A stretch of DNA of 64,000 nucleotides from Bacteroidota bacterium (GTDB taxonomy: Bacteria > Bacteroidota > Bacteroidia > Bacteroidales > P3), in the NCBI GenBank assembly GCA_023415495.1, contig JAEZKK010000018.1, positions 124,001-188,000 on the forward strand. The letters run 5' to 3'. This document shows, piece after piece, positions 8,069-16,946 of this stretch (positions within the stretch are counted from its first letter, which is position 1; each line of letters begins with the position of its first letter). The position numbers and the translations under genes are program-made. The notes beneath the pieces are model-generated. The model saw nothing but the letters and a program-made list of their open reading frames with translations. It had not been told where the DNA came from and searched no databases.

Positions 8069-9352
8069 ATGAAAAAGAAATTACTTTCAAGATTATTATT
8101 AGTAGGTTTACTTTCCTCAAGTTCAATAATCGCTTATTCTCAAAACGTAGATGAGAAAGAATTCAAGGAAATCAAAGAAAATGTAGAGAAAAACACTTCT
8201 AATATTAAGAAGTCTCAGAAACTAAAAGTTTCGGGATATATCCAAACTCAGGCTGAGTTTTCTCAAATTCAGGGTTCAACCAAGACAGGAGCAAACTCTG
8301 GAAAATACTCTTCAGATATTGATGGAAAAGATGCAGAATACTTTACTCGTTATGGTATCCGTCGTGGAAGGATTAAATTCGAATATTCAGAAGGAATTGG
8401 AAAATCAGTTTTCCAATTAGATATTACTGAAAAGGGAGTAGGGTTTAAAGATGCTTATTACCAAATTACTGATCCTTGGGTAAAGATGTTCTCATTAAAA
8501 GCAGGTATTTTTGATAGAAGTTTTGGTGATGAAATTACATATTCTTCTTCAAGAAGAGAGTCTCCAGAGAGAACACTAATGTATCAAAAGCTTTTTCCAG
8601 ATGAAAGAGATTTGGGAGCATTGTTAACTATTTCAGCACCTAAGGGACATGCATTAGAGGGTTTGAAACTCGATGCAGGTTTGTATTCTGGTAATGGAAT
8701 AAGAGTGGACGATAATGGGAAAATGGATTTTATAGGTCATTTGAAATACGATAAGACCATGGATGATATTAGTTTTGGAATAGGTGCATCATATTATAAT
8801 GGTACAACTAATAATGCTGACACCCTATTCTATAGTGTTGAAAATGCTTTGTGGACTGCTAAAAAGGTAGAGGCTAACCAGCTAAACAAAAGAGAATATA
8901 TTGGATTCGATGCTCAGTTTACTGCTGAAACCTTTATGGGAATTACCAATATTAGAGCTGAATACGTATTTGGTACCCAACCATCTCTAAGTTCTGATTT
9001 TGGCTCTCCTAAGAGTAATACCTATAATCCTGCCTCAGCTTTCAATTACAATAGACATTTCTCAGGCTATCATGCCTACCTTGTTCAAGATATATACCAC
9101 ACTCCATTAGCTTTAGTGCTTAAGTATGCTTATTTAGATGCTAATAATGAATTAAAGGGTGATGAGGTAAAAAATAAAACAGATCTAAGTAATACTGCTA
9201 TGGGATTTGGTCTATTATGGAAGATTAAACCAGAGTTAAGACTCCAAGCATATTATGAAGCAAATTCTAATGAATTGTCTAAGAATGTTGCAGGCTATGA
9301 TACAGATAGAAAGGATGATATTTTTACACTAAGATTACAGTATAAATTCTAA
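8069..9352 (+). CDS. OprO/OprP-type phosphate-selective porin
   Basis: 427 residues with a signal peptide ending near IAYSQ. A short charged coiled segment follows (KEFKEIKENVEKNTSNIKKSQ), like the trimerisation helix of such porins, and then a 16-strand-type barrel. The motifs TRYGIRRGRIKFEYSEGIGKSVFQLDITEKGVGFKDAYY and KAGIFDRSFGDEITYSSSRRESPERTLMYQKLFP-type segments match the porin O/P family, and it ends in an aromatic strand (LRLQYKF) as outer-membrane proteins do. It takes up phosphate or polyphosphate across the outer membrane. It is the first gene of the Pho locus, 43 bp before pstS, behind a candidate Pho box. Confidence 0.92.
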   Translation: MKKKLLSRLLLVGLLSSSSIIAYSQNVDEKEFKEIKENVEKNTSNIKKSQKLKVSGYIQTQAEFSQIQGSTKTGANSGKYSSDIDGKDAEYFTRYGIRRGRIKFEYSEGIGKSVFQLDITEKGVGFKDAYYQITDPWVKMFSLKAGIFDRSFGDEITYSSSRRESPERTLMYQKLFPDERDLGALLTISAPKGHALEGLKLDAGLYSGNGIRVDDNGKMDFIGHLKYDKTMDDISFGIGASYYNGTTNNADTLFYSVENALWTAKKVEANQLNKREYIGFDAQFTAETFMGITNIRAEYVFGTQPSLSSDFGSPKSNTYNPASAFNYNRHFSGYHAYLVQDIYHTPLALVLKYAYLDANNELKGDEVKNKTDLSNTAMGFGLLWKIKPELRLQAYYEANSNELSKNVAGYDTDRKDDIFTLRLQYKF

Positions 9353-9395
9353 TTAAATAAACAGATATATTAATAATCAAAACAAAGATAAAGAA

Positions 9396-10208
9396 ATGAA
9401 AACAAATAAAATTTTATTAGCAATTGGAGTATTAGCAATGAGTTTTTCAGGTTTAAATGCTCAAAAGATTAAGGGTTCGGACACAGTACTACCACTTTCT
9501 CAAAAAGAAGCAGAGGCTTATGGCAAAAAGGGAGGTAAGGTATCGGTAACAGGTGGAGGCTCAGGAGTTGGTATTGCAGCTCTTATGGATGGTTCTACAG
9601 ATATTGCTCAAAGCTCAAGAAAGATTAAATTCACAGAAAAAACAAAAATGAGTGAGGCTGGTAAACAGGTAAGAGAGGTAATCGTTGCCTACGATGCAAT
9701 TGCCGTTGTAGTTAATCCTAATAATAAGGTTTCCCAATTATCAAGAACCCAATTAGAGGGTATATTTACTGGAAAGATAAAAAATTGGAAGGAAGTAGGA
9801 GGAGACGATATGAAAATTATAGTATATTCAAGAGAAACTTCTTCTGGTACTTATGAGTTCTTTAAGGAATCAGTTCTAAAGAATAAAAACTATGCTTCAT
9901 CTGTATTATCAATGCCTGCAACAGGAGCAATAATCCAGTCAGTTAAGCAAACCAAGGGTGCAATAGGCTATGTAGGGCTTGCATACCTAAATAGTGAAGT
10001 TAAGGCTTTAAAGGTTTCTTATAATGGAAAGACATTTGTTGAGCCAAGCGTTGCTAATGCAAAGAATAAAACATATCCAGTAGTAAGACCTTTATATTAC
10101 TATTATGAGTTAAAGAAAGAGAAAAAGGTTAAGCCTTATATCGATTTCGTACTATCAACTGAAGGTCAAAAAATTGTTCAAAACGTTGGATATATTCCAG
10201 TAAAGTAG
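9396..10208 (+). CDS. pstS: Phosphate ABC transporter substrate-binding protein PstS
   Basis: 270 residues with a Sec signal peptide (cleavage near GLNAQ). The phosphate-binding loops are visible: KGSDTVLPLSQ, GGGSGVGIAALMDGSTDIAQSSR and the SRETSSGTYEFF helix start, as in PstS-like family 2 proteins. The protein delivers periplasmic phosphate to the PstCA permease. It is 13 bp upstream of pstC in the same operon. The segment VVVNPNNKVSQLSRTQLEGIF resembles a stretch within the PstC loop (see findings). Confidence 0.95.
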   Translation: MKTNKILLAIGVLAMSFSGLNAQKIKGSDTVLPLSQKEAEAYGKKGGKVSVTGGGSGVGIAALMDGSTDIAQSSRKIKFTEKTKMSEAGKQVREVIVAYDAIAVVVNPNNKVSQLSRTQLEGIFTGKIKNWKEVGGDDMKIIVYSRETSSGTYEFFKESVLKNKNYASSVLSMPATGAIIQSVKQTKGAIGYVGLAYLNSEVKALKVSYNGKTFVEPSVANAKNKTYPVVRPLYYYYELKKEKKVKPYIDFVLSTEGQKIVQNVGYIPVK

Positions 10209-10221
10209 GCAAAGAAACAAA

Positions 10222-11448
10222 ATGAAAATGAAGAGCAGAAAGTATTTCTGGGAAAGCCTTTGGGAAGGGATTTTAAAATTAAGTGGTAGTGTTACAAGCA
10301 TAGCAATTATCCTAATTATAATCTTCCTCTTCTCTGAGGGCTTTTCATTATTTTCCTCAAAGAAAATTGAGGACGGATATTCAATATTAGTAAATAAAAA
10401 TAATAAAATAGAAGATGTTTCTTCTTCTGAAATAAAGAAGGTCTTCGATATGGAGATTGTTTCTTGGAAAGAGTTAGGTGTAGATAACAATGAGGATGAA
10501 ATAACAGTTTTTCGAATAGATAATATAGAAACATATGCAACAGAAGAGGAAATGATTTTGATAGAGGAGGATGTTGCTAATGTTGGAAAAGTAATAAGCA
10601 GGATATTGGAAGATAATTCTGGTATGATTGCTCAAGTTCCAAAGGATATGATAAATAAAGACTTTACTCAAAAAGAAATAGACCTTGGACACTTTAGCAT
10701 AAGGGAATTCTTTACACTTAAAGAATGGTTTCCTACTGCTTTACCTGTACCACAGTTAGGCGTTATGCCAATAATAATGGGTACTCTTTGGGTAAGCCTT
10801 GGAGCAATCCTCCTTGCACTTCCCTTTGGGCTTGCTGCCTCTATCTATATGGCAGAGCTTTCCAATTCCAAGGTCTATAGATTTATGAAGCCAATAATAG
10901 AATTACTTTCAGGTATACCCTCGGTAGTATATGGTTTTTTTGGATTGATAGTTATTGTACCAATGATACAAAAAATATTTAATCTCCCAGTTGGAGAGAG
11001 TGGATTGGCTGGAAGTATAGTCCTTGCAATAATGGCGCTTCCAACAATAATCACTATTTCCGAAGATGCACTTAGGAGTGTTCCCAGAGCGATGAAGGAA
11101 GCCTCCTTAGCACTTGGAGCAAATAAGTGGCAGACTATTCTTAAGGTTAGTATACCTTATTCAATTAGTGGAATAACAGCAGCAGTAGTTTTAGGAATAG
11201 GCAGAGCGATAGGAGAGACCATGGCAGTATTAATGGTAACAGGTAATGCTGCCGTTATGCCAAAAACACTATTAGAACCTCTAAGGACAATACCCGCAAC
11301 AATTGCAGCCGAATTAGGAGAGGCACCAGCAGGTGGAGCTCACTACCAAGCTCTCTTTGTATTAGGAGGAATATTATTTATAATGACTCTTTTGATTAAT
11401 CTATTTGTGGAATATATATCTTCAAAGAACAAGTATAAGACTAAATAA
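10222..11448 (+). CDS. pstC: Phosphate ABC transporter permease PstC with PstS-like periplasmic insert
   Basis: 408 residues, about 100 more than the usual PstC. After the first membrane helix (about 24-46), residues about 53-150 form a soluble loop that aligns by eye with PstS (ILVNKNNKI...VFDMEIVSWKELG against VVVNPNNKV...IFTGKIKNWKEVG). The normal permease core follows, with the EAA-type cytoplasmic loop (EASLALGANKWQTILKVSIPYSISGI) that contacts PstB. It forms the inner-membrane phosphate channel with PstA. The stop is 16 bp before the PstA ATG. Confidence 0.95.
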   Translation: MKMKSRKYFWESLWEGILKLSGSVTSIAIILIIIFLFSEGFSLFSSKKIEDGYSILVNKNNKIEDVSSSEIKKVFDMEIVSWKELGVDNNEDEITVFRIDNIETYATEEEMILIEEDVANVGKVISRILEDNSGMIAQVPKDMINKDFTQKEIDLGHFSIREFFTLKEWFPTALPVPQLGVMPIIMGTLWVSLGAILLALPFGLAASIYMAELSNSKVYRFMKPIIELLSGIPSVVYGFFGLIVIVPMIQKIFNLPVGESGLAGSIVLAIMALPTIITISEDALRSVPRAMKEASLALGANKWQTILKVSIPYSISGITAAVVLGIGRAIGETMAVLMVTGNAAVMPKTLLEPLRTIPATIAAELGEAPAGGAHYQALFVLGGILFIMTLLINLFVEYISSKNKYKTK

Positions 11449-11464
11449 TAAAGACAAAAGAATT

Positions 11465-12331
11465 ATGGAATATATAAGAAGAAAGAAGATAAACCAGGGA
11501 TTGATGTTTTGGGTATTTAGGGTAATGAGTATGATAATAGTAGGAATACTCTTTTTAATCCTTGGCTTTATTATCTATAATGGAATTGGAGCAATAAGCT
11601 GGGACTTCCTTACCAAGGCTCCAGAGGATGGAATGACAAGTGGAGGAATAATGCCAGCAATTATAGGGACCCTATATCTAACCCTTGGAGCTATGCTATT
11701 TGCATTTCCAATAGGAGTTCTATCGGGAATATATCTTAACGAATATGCCAAGAGTGGTTTCTTAGTGAAATTAATTAGAACAATGACAAATAACCTTGGT
11801 TCAATCCCTTCTGTAGTCTTTGGTCTCTTTGGAATGGCATTATTTGTAAATAAATTAGGCTTTGGAGACTCAATAATAGCTGGGAGTTTAACCCTTGGAC
11901 TATTAGCCCTGCCAATAGTTATACGCACAACCGAGGAGGCATTAAAGCAAATAGATGACTCCTATCGACATGGTTCCTTAGCACTTGGAGCAACCAAACT
12001 TCAAACAGTATATAAAGTTGTCCTGCCTATGGCATTCCCAAATATAATTACAGGGCTTATACTTTCAATAGGAAGAGTATCGGGAGAGACTGCCCCAATT
12101 ATGTTTACAGCAGTTGCTTACTTCTTGCCAAGTTTGCCAGATAGTGTTTTTGACCAGGTTATGGCATTACCTTATCACCTTTATGTGATTTCTACCTCAG
12201 GGACTGATATCGAAACCTCAAGGGTTATGGCATACGGAACAGCCTTTGTTTTGGTAATGATAGTTTTAATTCTCAACCTCCTTGCAAATGCATTAAGAAG
12301 GTATTTTAGTAATAAAGTAAAAACAAATTAA
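11465..12331 (+). CDS. pstA: Phosphate ABC transporter permease PstA
   Basis: 288 residues from the ATG at 11465; an in-frame TTG at 11405 lies inside pstC and is not a likely start. Six membrane helices and the EAA loop GSLALGATKLQTVYKVVLPMAFPNIITG are typical. It pairs with PstC to form the phosphate channel. It is followed 7 bp later by pstB. Confidence 0.95.
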   Translation: MEYIRRKKINQGLMFWVFRVMSMIIVGILFLILGFIIYNGIGAISWDFLTKAPEDGMTSGGIMPAIIGTLYLTLGAMLFAFPIGVLSGIYLNEYAKSGFLVKLIRTMTNNLGSIPSVVFGLFGMALFVNKLGFGDSIIAGSLTLGLLALPIVIRTTEEALKQIDDSYRHGSLALGATKLQTVYKVVLPMAFPNIITGLILSIGRVSGETAPIMFTAVAYFLPSLPDSVFDQVMALPYHLYVISTSGTDIETSRVMAYGTAFVLVMIVLILNLLANALRRYFSNKVKTN

Positions 12332-12338
12332 GTATATA

Positions 12339-13091
12339 ATGTATAATATAGAAACCAAAGATCTGGACTTTTATTATGGAGACTTCCATGCTCTAAAGAA
12401 TATATCAATGGATATCATGAGCAATGAGGTAACTGCTTTTATTGGTCCTTCAGGGTGTGGGAAGTCGACTTTTCTTCGATTATTCAATAGGATGAATGAT
12501 TTAATCCCTGATATTAAAATGAGTGGAGAGATATTAATTGGGGGTAAAGATATTTATTCAAAGAATATTATGGTTGACCAATTAAGGAAAGAAGTAGGTA
12601 TGGTATTCCAAAAACCCAACCCTTTCCCAAAGTCAATATTTGAGAATATAGCTTATGGGCTTAGGGTAAATGGGATAAAAGACAAGACCTTTATTGAGGA
12701 AAGAGTTGTGAAAGCTCTGAAAGATGCTGCCCTTTGGGATGAGGTTAAGGATAAATTAAAGGACTCTGCATTTGCTCTTTCAGGGGGTCAACAGCAACGA
12801 CTTTGTATTGCAAGAGCCCTTGCAGTAGAGCCAAAGGTTATTCTAATGGATGAGCCTTGTTCGGCACTCGACCCAATATCGACTCTAAAGGTTGAGGAAT
12901 TAATAATTGAACTAAAGAAGGAATACACAATAATTATTGTTACTCATAATATGCAACAAGCTGCCAGAGTAAGCGATAAGACTGCTTTTTTCTATCTTGG
13001 AGAATTGATAGAGTACGATTTAACAACAAAGATATTTACTAACCCTGAGGTTGAAGCTACACAAAACTATATTACAGGACGTTTTGGGTGA
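12339..13091 (+). CDS. pstB: Phosphate ABC transporter ATPase PstB
   Basis: 250 residues, the normal PstB length. Walker A is GPSGCGKST, the Q-loop is VFQKPNPFPKSIFENIAYG (the PNPFPKSI string is diagnostic of PstB), the signature is LSGGQQQR, Walker B is VILMDEPCSALDP and the H-loop is IVTHNM. It energises phosphate import by PstCA. It is followed by phoU after 44 bp. Confidence 0.97.
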   Translation: MYNIETKDLDFYYGDFHALKNISMDIMSNEVTAFIGPSGCGKSTFLRLFNRMNDLIPDIKMSGEILIGGKDIYSKNIMVDQLRKEVGMVFQKPNPFPKSIFENIAYGLRVNGIKDKTFIEERVVKALKDAALWDEVKDKLKDSAFALSGGQQQRLCIARALAVEPKVILMDEPCSALDPISTLKVEELIIELKKEYTIIIVTHNMQQAARVSDKTAFFYLGELIEYDLTTKIFTNPEVEATQNYITGRFG

Positions 13092-13135
13092 TATATAATA
13101 GTATTGAATTAGAATTAATATAAAAGAAATAGATT

Positions 13136-13813
13136 ATGTCAGCATTACATATAGATAATGAATTAAATAAATTAAAATACTCCTTAAACCAAATGTGGGA
13201 TATTGTTGAAAAACAATTAGACAAGAGTTTTATGTCAATAAGCAATTATGATTTAAGCCTTGCAAGGGGAGTATTTACAAGGGAAAAACTTGTGGATGCA
13301 ATGGAATTGAAGATAGATTCAGAATGTGAAAACTTTATTGCCCTAAATAATCCGGTTGCAATTGACCTAAGACTTGCACTATCATATATCAAGATAAATA
13401 ATAATTTAGAACGTATTGGCGATTTTGCAGAAGGCATTGCTGGGTTTGTAAGCAATAGTATGAGTGAGAAAATCCCAGAGGAATTGGAATCAAGTCTAAG
13501 ATTAAGAGAGATGATAGCCTCTGTTATGGATATGTTCTCCTTAGCTAAAGAGGCATTGGATATGGAGGATTCTCAAATAGCAGAAAAGGTATTTGGAATA
13601 GATTATATTGTGGATGAGATAAATTCAAACAGTATAAAAGTATTAGCAAAGGCAATCAAAAGCAACCCAGATAAGGCAGAGGAATATCTTCGATTATTAA
13701 CAGTAATAAGAAAGATAGAAAGAATTGGAGACAGAGTAAGTAATATTGCAGAGGAAATAGTCTTCTATCTCGATGCAAAAGTATTAAAGCATAGCACCTC
13801 ACAAAAGAAATAA
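13136..13813 (+). CDS. phoU: Phosphate signalling regulator PhoU
   Basis: 225 residues, two three-helix PhoU repeats. The metal-binding-type motifs are RIGDFAEGI (residues about 95-105) and RIGDRVSNIAEEI (residues about 195-207). The protein links Pst transporter state to the Pho histidine kinase/response regulator and dampens phosphate import. It lies between pstB and the PhoB-like regulator. Confidence 0.95.
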   Translation: MSALHIDNELNKLKYSLNQMWDIVEKQLDKSFMSISNYDLSLARGVFTREKLVDAMELKIDSECENFIALNNPVAIDLRLALSYIKINNNLERIGDFAEGIAGFVSNSMSEKIPEELESSLRLREMIASVMDMFSLAKEALDMEDSQIAEKVFGIDYIVDEINSNSIKVLAKAIKSNPDKAEEYLRLLTVIRKIERIGDRVSNIAEEIVFYLDAKVLKHSTSQKK

Positions 13814-13846
13814 TTATTTAGAGAAACTAAAACAAAATTAGTGATT

Positions 13847-14563
13847 ATGGAGAATATATCTAAAATCTTGATAGTGGATGATGATGAGGATATACTTGAG
13901 CTCTTATCCTTTAATCTTAAAAATAATGGTTTTGTAGTAGAGAGTGCAAATAATGGTAGCCTTGCTATTCAAAAGGCAAGAGAGTTTTCTCCTGATTTAA
14001 TACTTTTGGATATTATGATGCCAGAGATGGATGGAGTAGAGGCATGTGGTGAGATTCGCAAGATAGATAAGTTGAAATCCACAATAATAATTTTTCTTAC
14101 AGCAAGGGGAGAGGACTATTCTCAATTAGCAGGCTATAGAGCTGGAGCAGATGATTATATTACTAAACCAATTAAACCTAAGCTCTTGATAGCAAAGCTA
14201 AATGCTATCTTAAATATGAAAAGAAGGGAAAACTCTCTCCCTCCTTTAAAATCCAATGAATTAAGATACGATGCTAATATGATTTATCTAAGCACTAATG
14301 TTGCAATTAACGAGGATGCTTATTCAGTTTTAAAGAATAATATTGATGTCAAGCTTACCAGAAAGGAATTTGAGCTTTTGAACTATCTAAGGAAAAAACC
14401 TTTCAAGGTAATCTCTCGAGAGCATATTCTCTCTAAGATATGGGGCTCAGATATTATAGTTGGCGAAAGAACCATTGATGTACATATTAGCAAGATTAGA
14501 GATAAAACAGGCTTGGACAATATAAAAACAATAAAAGGGATAGGTTATAGATACGAGTCTTAA
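13847..14563 (+). CDS. phoB: PhoB/OmpR-family response regulator
   Basis: The ATG at 13847 is preferred over a GTG two codons earlier. 238 residues. The receiver domain has acidic DDD at 11-13, phosphoacceptor D55 (LILLDIMMP), T in FLTARGE and K in YITKPI. The winged-helix domain has KLTRKEFELLNYL and ends with the recognition helix and wing (VGERTIDVHISKIRDK, KGIGYRYES). Its place at the end of the pst-phoU operon makes it the likely phosphate-starvation activator. No PhoR-type kinase is encoded nearby. Confidence 0.88.
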   Translation: MENISKILIVDDDEDILELLSFNLKNNGFVVESANNGSLAIQKAREFSPDLILLDIMMPEMDGVEACGEIRKIDKLKSTIIIFLTARGEDYSQLAGYRAGADDYITKPIKPKLLIAKLNAILNMKRRENSLPPLKSNELRYDANMIYLSTNVAINEDAYSVLKNNIDVKLTRKEFELLNYLRKKPFKVISREHILSKIWGSDIIVGERTIDVHISKIRDKTGLDNIKTIKGIGYRYES

Positions 14564-14618
14564 TAAACCACTTAAGCATAATTAACCCATACCTAATTAA
14601 CATTTCTCATAACAAAAC

Positions 14619-14696
14619 TAACTCTTAGATCTATTTTCCTATCTCTTAGATCTAATTTTCTATATCTAAGAGTTATTTTTCCATCTCTTAGATCTA
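14619..14696. repeat. Phased repeat array B (4 x 21 bp)
   Basis: The core CTCTTAGATCTA occurs at 14622, 14643 and 14685 in direct orientation, and as its inverse (ATCTAAGAGTTA) in the slot at 14664, so four units keep an exact 21-bp period. It lies in the 287-bp gap between the PhoB-like gene and the dehydrogenase E1 alpha gene. No good TAnnTTTG promoter is seen in the gap, so the array may take part in control of the dehydrogenase operon, but this is a guess. Confidence 0.85.
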
Positions 14697-14850
14697 TTTT
14701 CTTATAATAGAACTCTCTTTATTTATAAAGGATTTGTTTGGTATTATTAATTCATTCTATCTTATTATAGATAAAATCTTTAAACTAAATTGGAGGTTTG
14801 GGTGTTTATATAGCAAGATTCAGAATATAAACCAAATAATTAGATTTAAT

Positions 14851-15957
14851 ATGTTTAATGAATATAACCCAATTAATAAGTTAATGTTTCAGGTTATCGA
14901 TAATCATGGGAAGATTATTGATAAGAAATTAATGCCTAAAGTTACTGATGAAAGAGTGCTTAAGGCTTATAAGGATATGCTGTTTGCTCGCACAGCCGAT
15001 TTGCAGATTGTTTCATATCAACGTCAAGGTAGAATTTATACCTATCCACCAAACTATGGTCAAGAGGCTATCTCAGGTGCCACTGCAGTTATTATTGAAG
15101 AAAAGGATTGGCTTGTGCCAGCCTTTAGAGAAATGGGTGCAATGTTGGCAAAGGGAGTTACACTTAAAGAATTATTCCTTTTGTTTATGGGATATGAAGA
15201 TGGTAACGCTTATAAGAATGCTAATAAGGTCTTGCCTATTAGTGTACCTATTGCTTCTCAATTACTCCATGCATCTGGTATTGGATACGAGATTAAGTAT
15301 AATAAGAAAAAGGAATTAGTTTATGCCTTTGTTGGAGATGGTGGTACATCGGAAGGAGATTTCCATGAGGCTGTGAATTTTGCAGGAGTATGGAAGGTAC
15401 CAGTGGTATTTATTATTCAAAACAACCAATATGGAATTTCAACTCCAACAAGAATGCAAACAGCATCTGAAAGTTTAGCTATAAAATCAATAGCTTATGG
15501 AGTAAAAGGAATTCAGGTTGACGGTAATGATTTCTTTGCAATGCTAAGAGCTCTTGAAGAAGCTAAGAAGGCTTGTGAGAATGGAGAGGGACCAGTATTG
15601 ATTGAAGCAGTAACCTATCGTAAGGGAGCTCATACAACAAGCGATGACCCAACCAAGTACAGAACAAAAGAAGAGGAAGAAGAGTGGGATAAGAAAGACC
15701 CATTAAAGAGATTAAAGCAATATCTAATTGATAAGAAACTTTGGTCAGATGAGGAAGAAGAAAAGATAATTGAAGACTTTAAGAAAGAGGTTGACAGGCA
15801 GTTTATAGAAGCTGAGAATTATTCAGAATATAAGGCTGAGGATATATTTAAGTATATGTATGCTGAAATGCCTCAAGAGCTAAAAGACCAAGAGCATAGA
15901 CTAAAGGAGTTCTATCGTTGGAAAGAAGAAAGAGTTTCACAAACCATTAAGAAGTAA
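14851..15957 (+). CDS. pdhA: Pyruvate/2-oxoacid dehydrogenase E1 component, alpha subunit
   Basis: 368 residues from the ATG at 14851; a TTG at 14734 would add 39 residues of unrelated sequence and is rejected, and an ATG at 14884 is also possible. The thiamine diphosphate motif runs from GDGGTSEGDFHEA to NNQYGIS. The sequence YPPNYGQEAISG and the segment TYRKGAHTTSDDPTKYR match pyruvate dehydrogenase E1 alpha of the Gram-positive type. It decarboxylates the 2-oxoacid and acylates the E2 lipoyl group. It is the first gene of the E1a-E1b-E2-E3-lplA operon. Pyruvate is the likeliest substrate, but branched-chain 2-oxoacids cannot be excluded, especially given the phosphotransbutyrylase in this window. 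Confidence 0.9.
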   Translation: MFNEYNPINKLMFQVIDNHGKIIDKKLMPKVTDERVLKAYKDMLFARTADLQIVSYQRQGRIYTYPPNYGQEAISGATAVIIEEKDWLVPAFREMGAMLAKGVTLKELFLLFMGYEDGNAYKNANKVLPISVPIASQLLHASGIGYEIKYNKKKELVYAFVGDGGTSEGDFHEAVNFAGVWKVPVVFIIQNNQYGISTPTRMQTASESLAIKSIAYGVKGIQVDGNDFFAMLRALEEAKKACENGEGPVLIEAVTYRKGAHTTSDDPTKYRTKEEEEEWDKKDPLKRLKQYLIDKKLWSDEEEEKIIEDFKKEVDRQFIEAENYSEYKAEDIFKYMYAEMPQELKDQEHRLKEFYRWKEERVSQTIKK

Positions 15958-15962
15958 GAGTT

Positions 15963-16940
15963 ATGAAAGTAATGAATATGGTGGGTGCCATTAATGATGC
16001 ACTCGATATAAAATTAAAAGAAGATAAGAATGTAATAGTTTTCGGAGAGGATGTTGGAGTTGAAGGAGGAGTATTTAGAGTAACAGAAAATCTTCAAAAG
16101 AAATACGGAGCAGAAAGAGTTTTTGACTCCCCACTTGCTGAAAGTGGTATTGTTGGAACAGCAATAGGTATGTCAGTAGCTGGTCTTAGACCAGTTGTTG
16201 AGATGCAGTTTTGTGGTTTTATTTATCCAGCAATGAACCAAATAATAAGCCATGCCTCAAGAATGAGAAATCGTTCTCGTGGTAAGCTTGAAACACCAAT
16301 GGTAATTAGGATGCCTTATGGTGGAGGTATTAATGCACTGGAGCATCATAGCGAAAGCATGGAAGCCTTATTTGGACATATTCCAGGACTTAAGGTTATT
16401 GCACCTTCTACTCCTCATGATGCAAAGGGAATGCTTATTGCTGCAATTGAAAGTAATGATACTATCCTTTATATGGAGCCTAAGAGGATTTATAGAGCAA
16501 TTAAACAAGAGGTAAGTGAGGAAAAATTTACCATCGAGCTTGGAAAGGCTAATGTAATAACTCAGGGAAAAGATGTAACAATTGTTAGCTTTGGAGCAAT
16601 GATTAGAGAGGTTCAAAAAGCAATGGTTATGGCAAAGGAACAAGGAATTAGTGTTGAGTTAATTGACCTAAGAAGCATTTATCCAATAGATAGAGAGACT
16701 ATTAGAAACTCTGTTAAGAAGACAGGTAGAATAATAACCGTTACTGAAGGACCAAAGAGCTTTGGATTGGGAGCAGAGATTGCACAAATTGCAATTGAAG
16801 AAGCCTTCCTTCATCTTGAAGCACCTCCTGCAAGGGTTTCTGGTTACGATGTGATTGTACCTCTTCCGAAGGGAGAACATCACTATATGCAAGATGCATA
16901 CAAAATACTTTATGAAATTGAGAAAATCGTTAAATACTAA
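15963..16940 (+). CDS. pdhB: Pyruvate/2-oxoacid dehydrogenase E1 component, beta subunit
   Basis: 325 residues, the family length. Transketolase-type pyrimidine domain with VFGEDVGVEGGVFRVTENLQKKYG, FDSPLAESGIVGTAIGMS and PYGGGINALEHHSESMEA, then a transketolase C-terminal domain (VELIDLRSIYPIDRETI). It forms the alpha2beta2 E1 with the upstream gene. It starts 5 bp after pdhA and ends 6 bp before the E2 gene. Confidence 0.95.
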   Translation: MKVMNMVGAINDALDIKLKEDKNVIVFGEDVGVEGGVFRVTENLQKKYGAERVFDSPLAESGIVGTAIGMSVAGLRPVVEMQFCGFIYPAMNQIISHASRMRNRSRGKLETPMVIRMPYGGGINALEHHSESMEALFGHIPGLKVIAPSTPHDAKGMLIAAIESNDTILYMEPKRIYRAIKQEVSEEKFTIELGKANVITQGKDVTIVSFGAMIREVQKAMVMAKEQGISVELIDLRSIYPIDRETIRNSVKKTGRIITVTEGPKSFGLGAEIAQIAIEEAFLHLEAPPARVSGYDVIVPLPKGEHHYMQDAYKILYEIEKIVKY

Positions 16941-16946
16941 GGCAAT

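Noticed and set aside
14734..14850. N-terminal extension of E1 alpha from a TTG
   Set aside because: The added 39 residues are AT-rich and unlike the family; ATG at 14851 or 14884 fits better.
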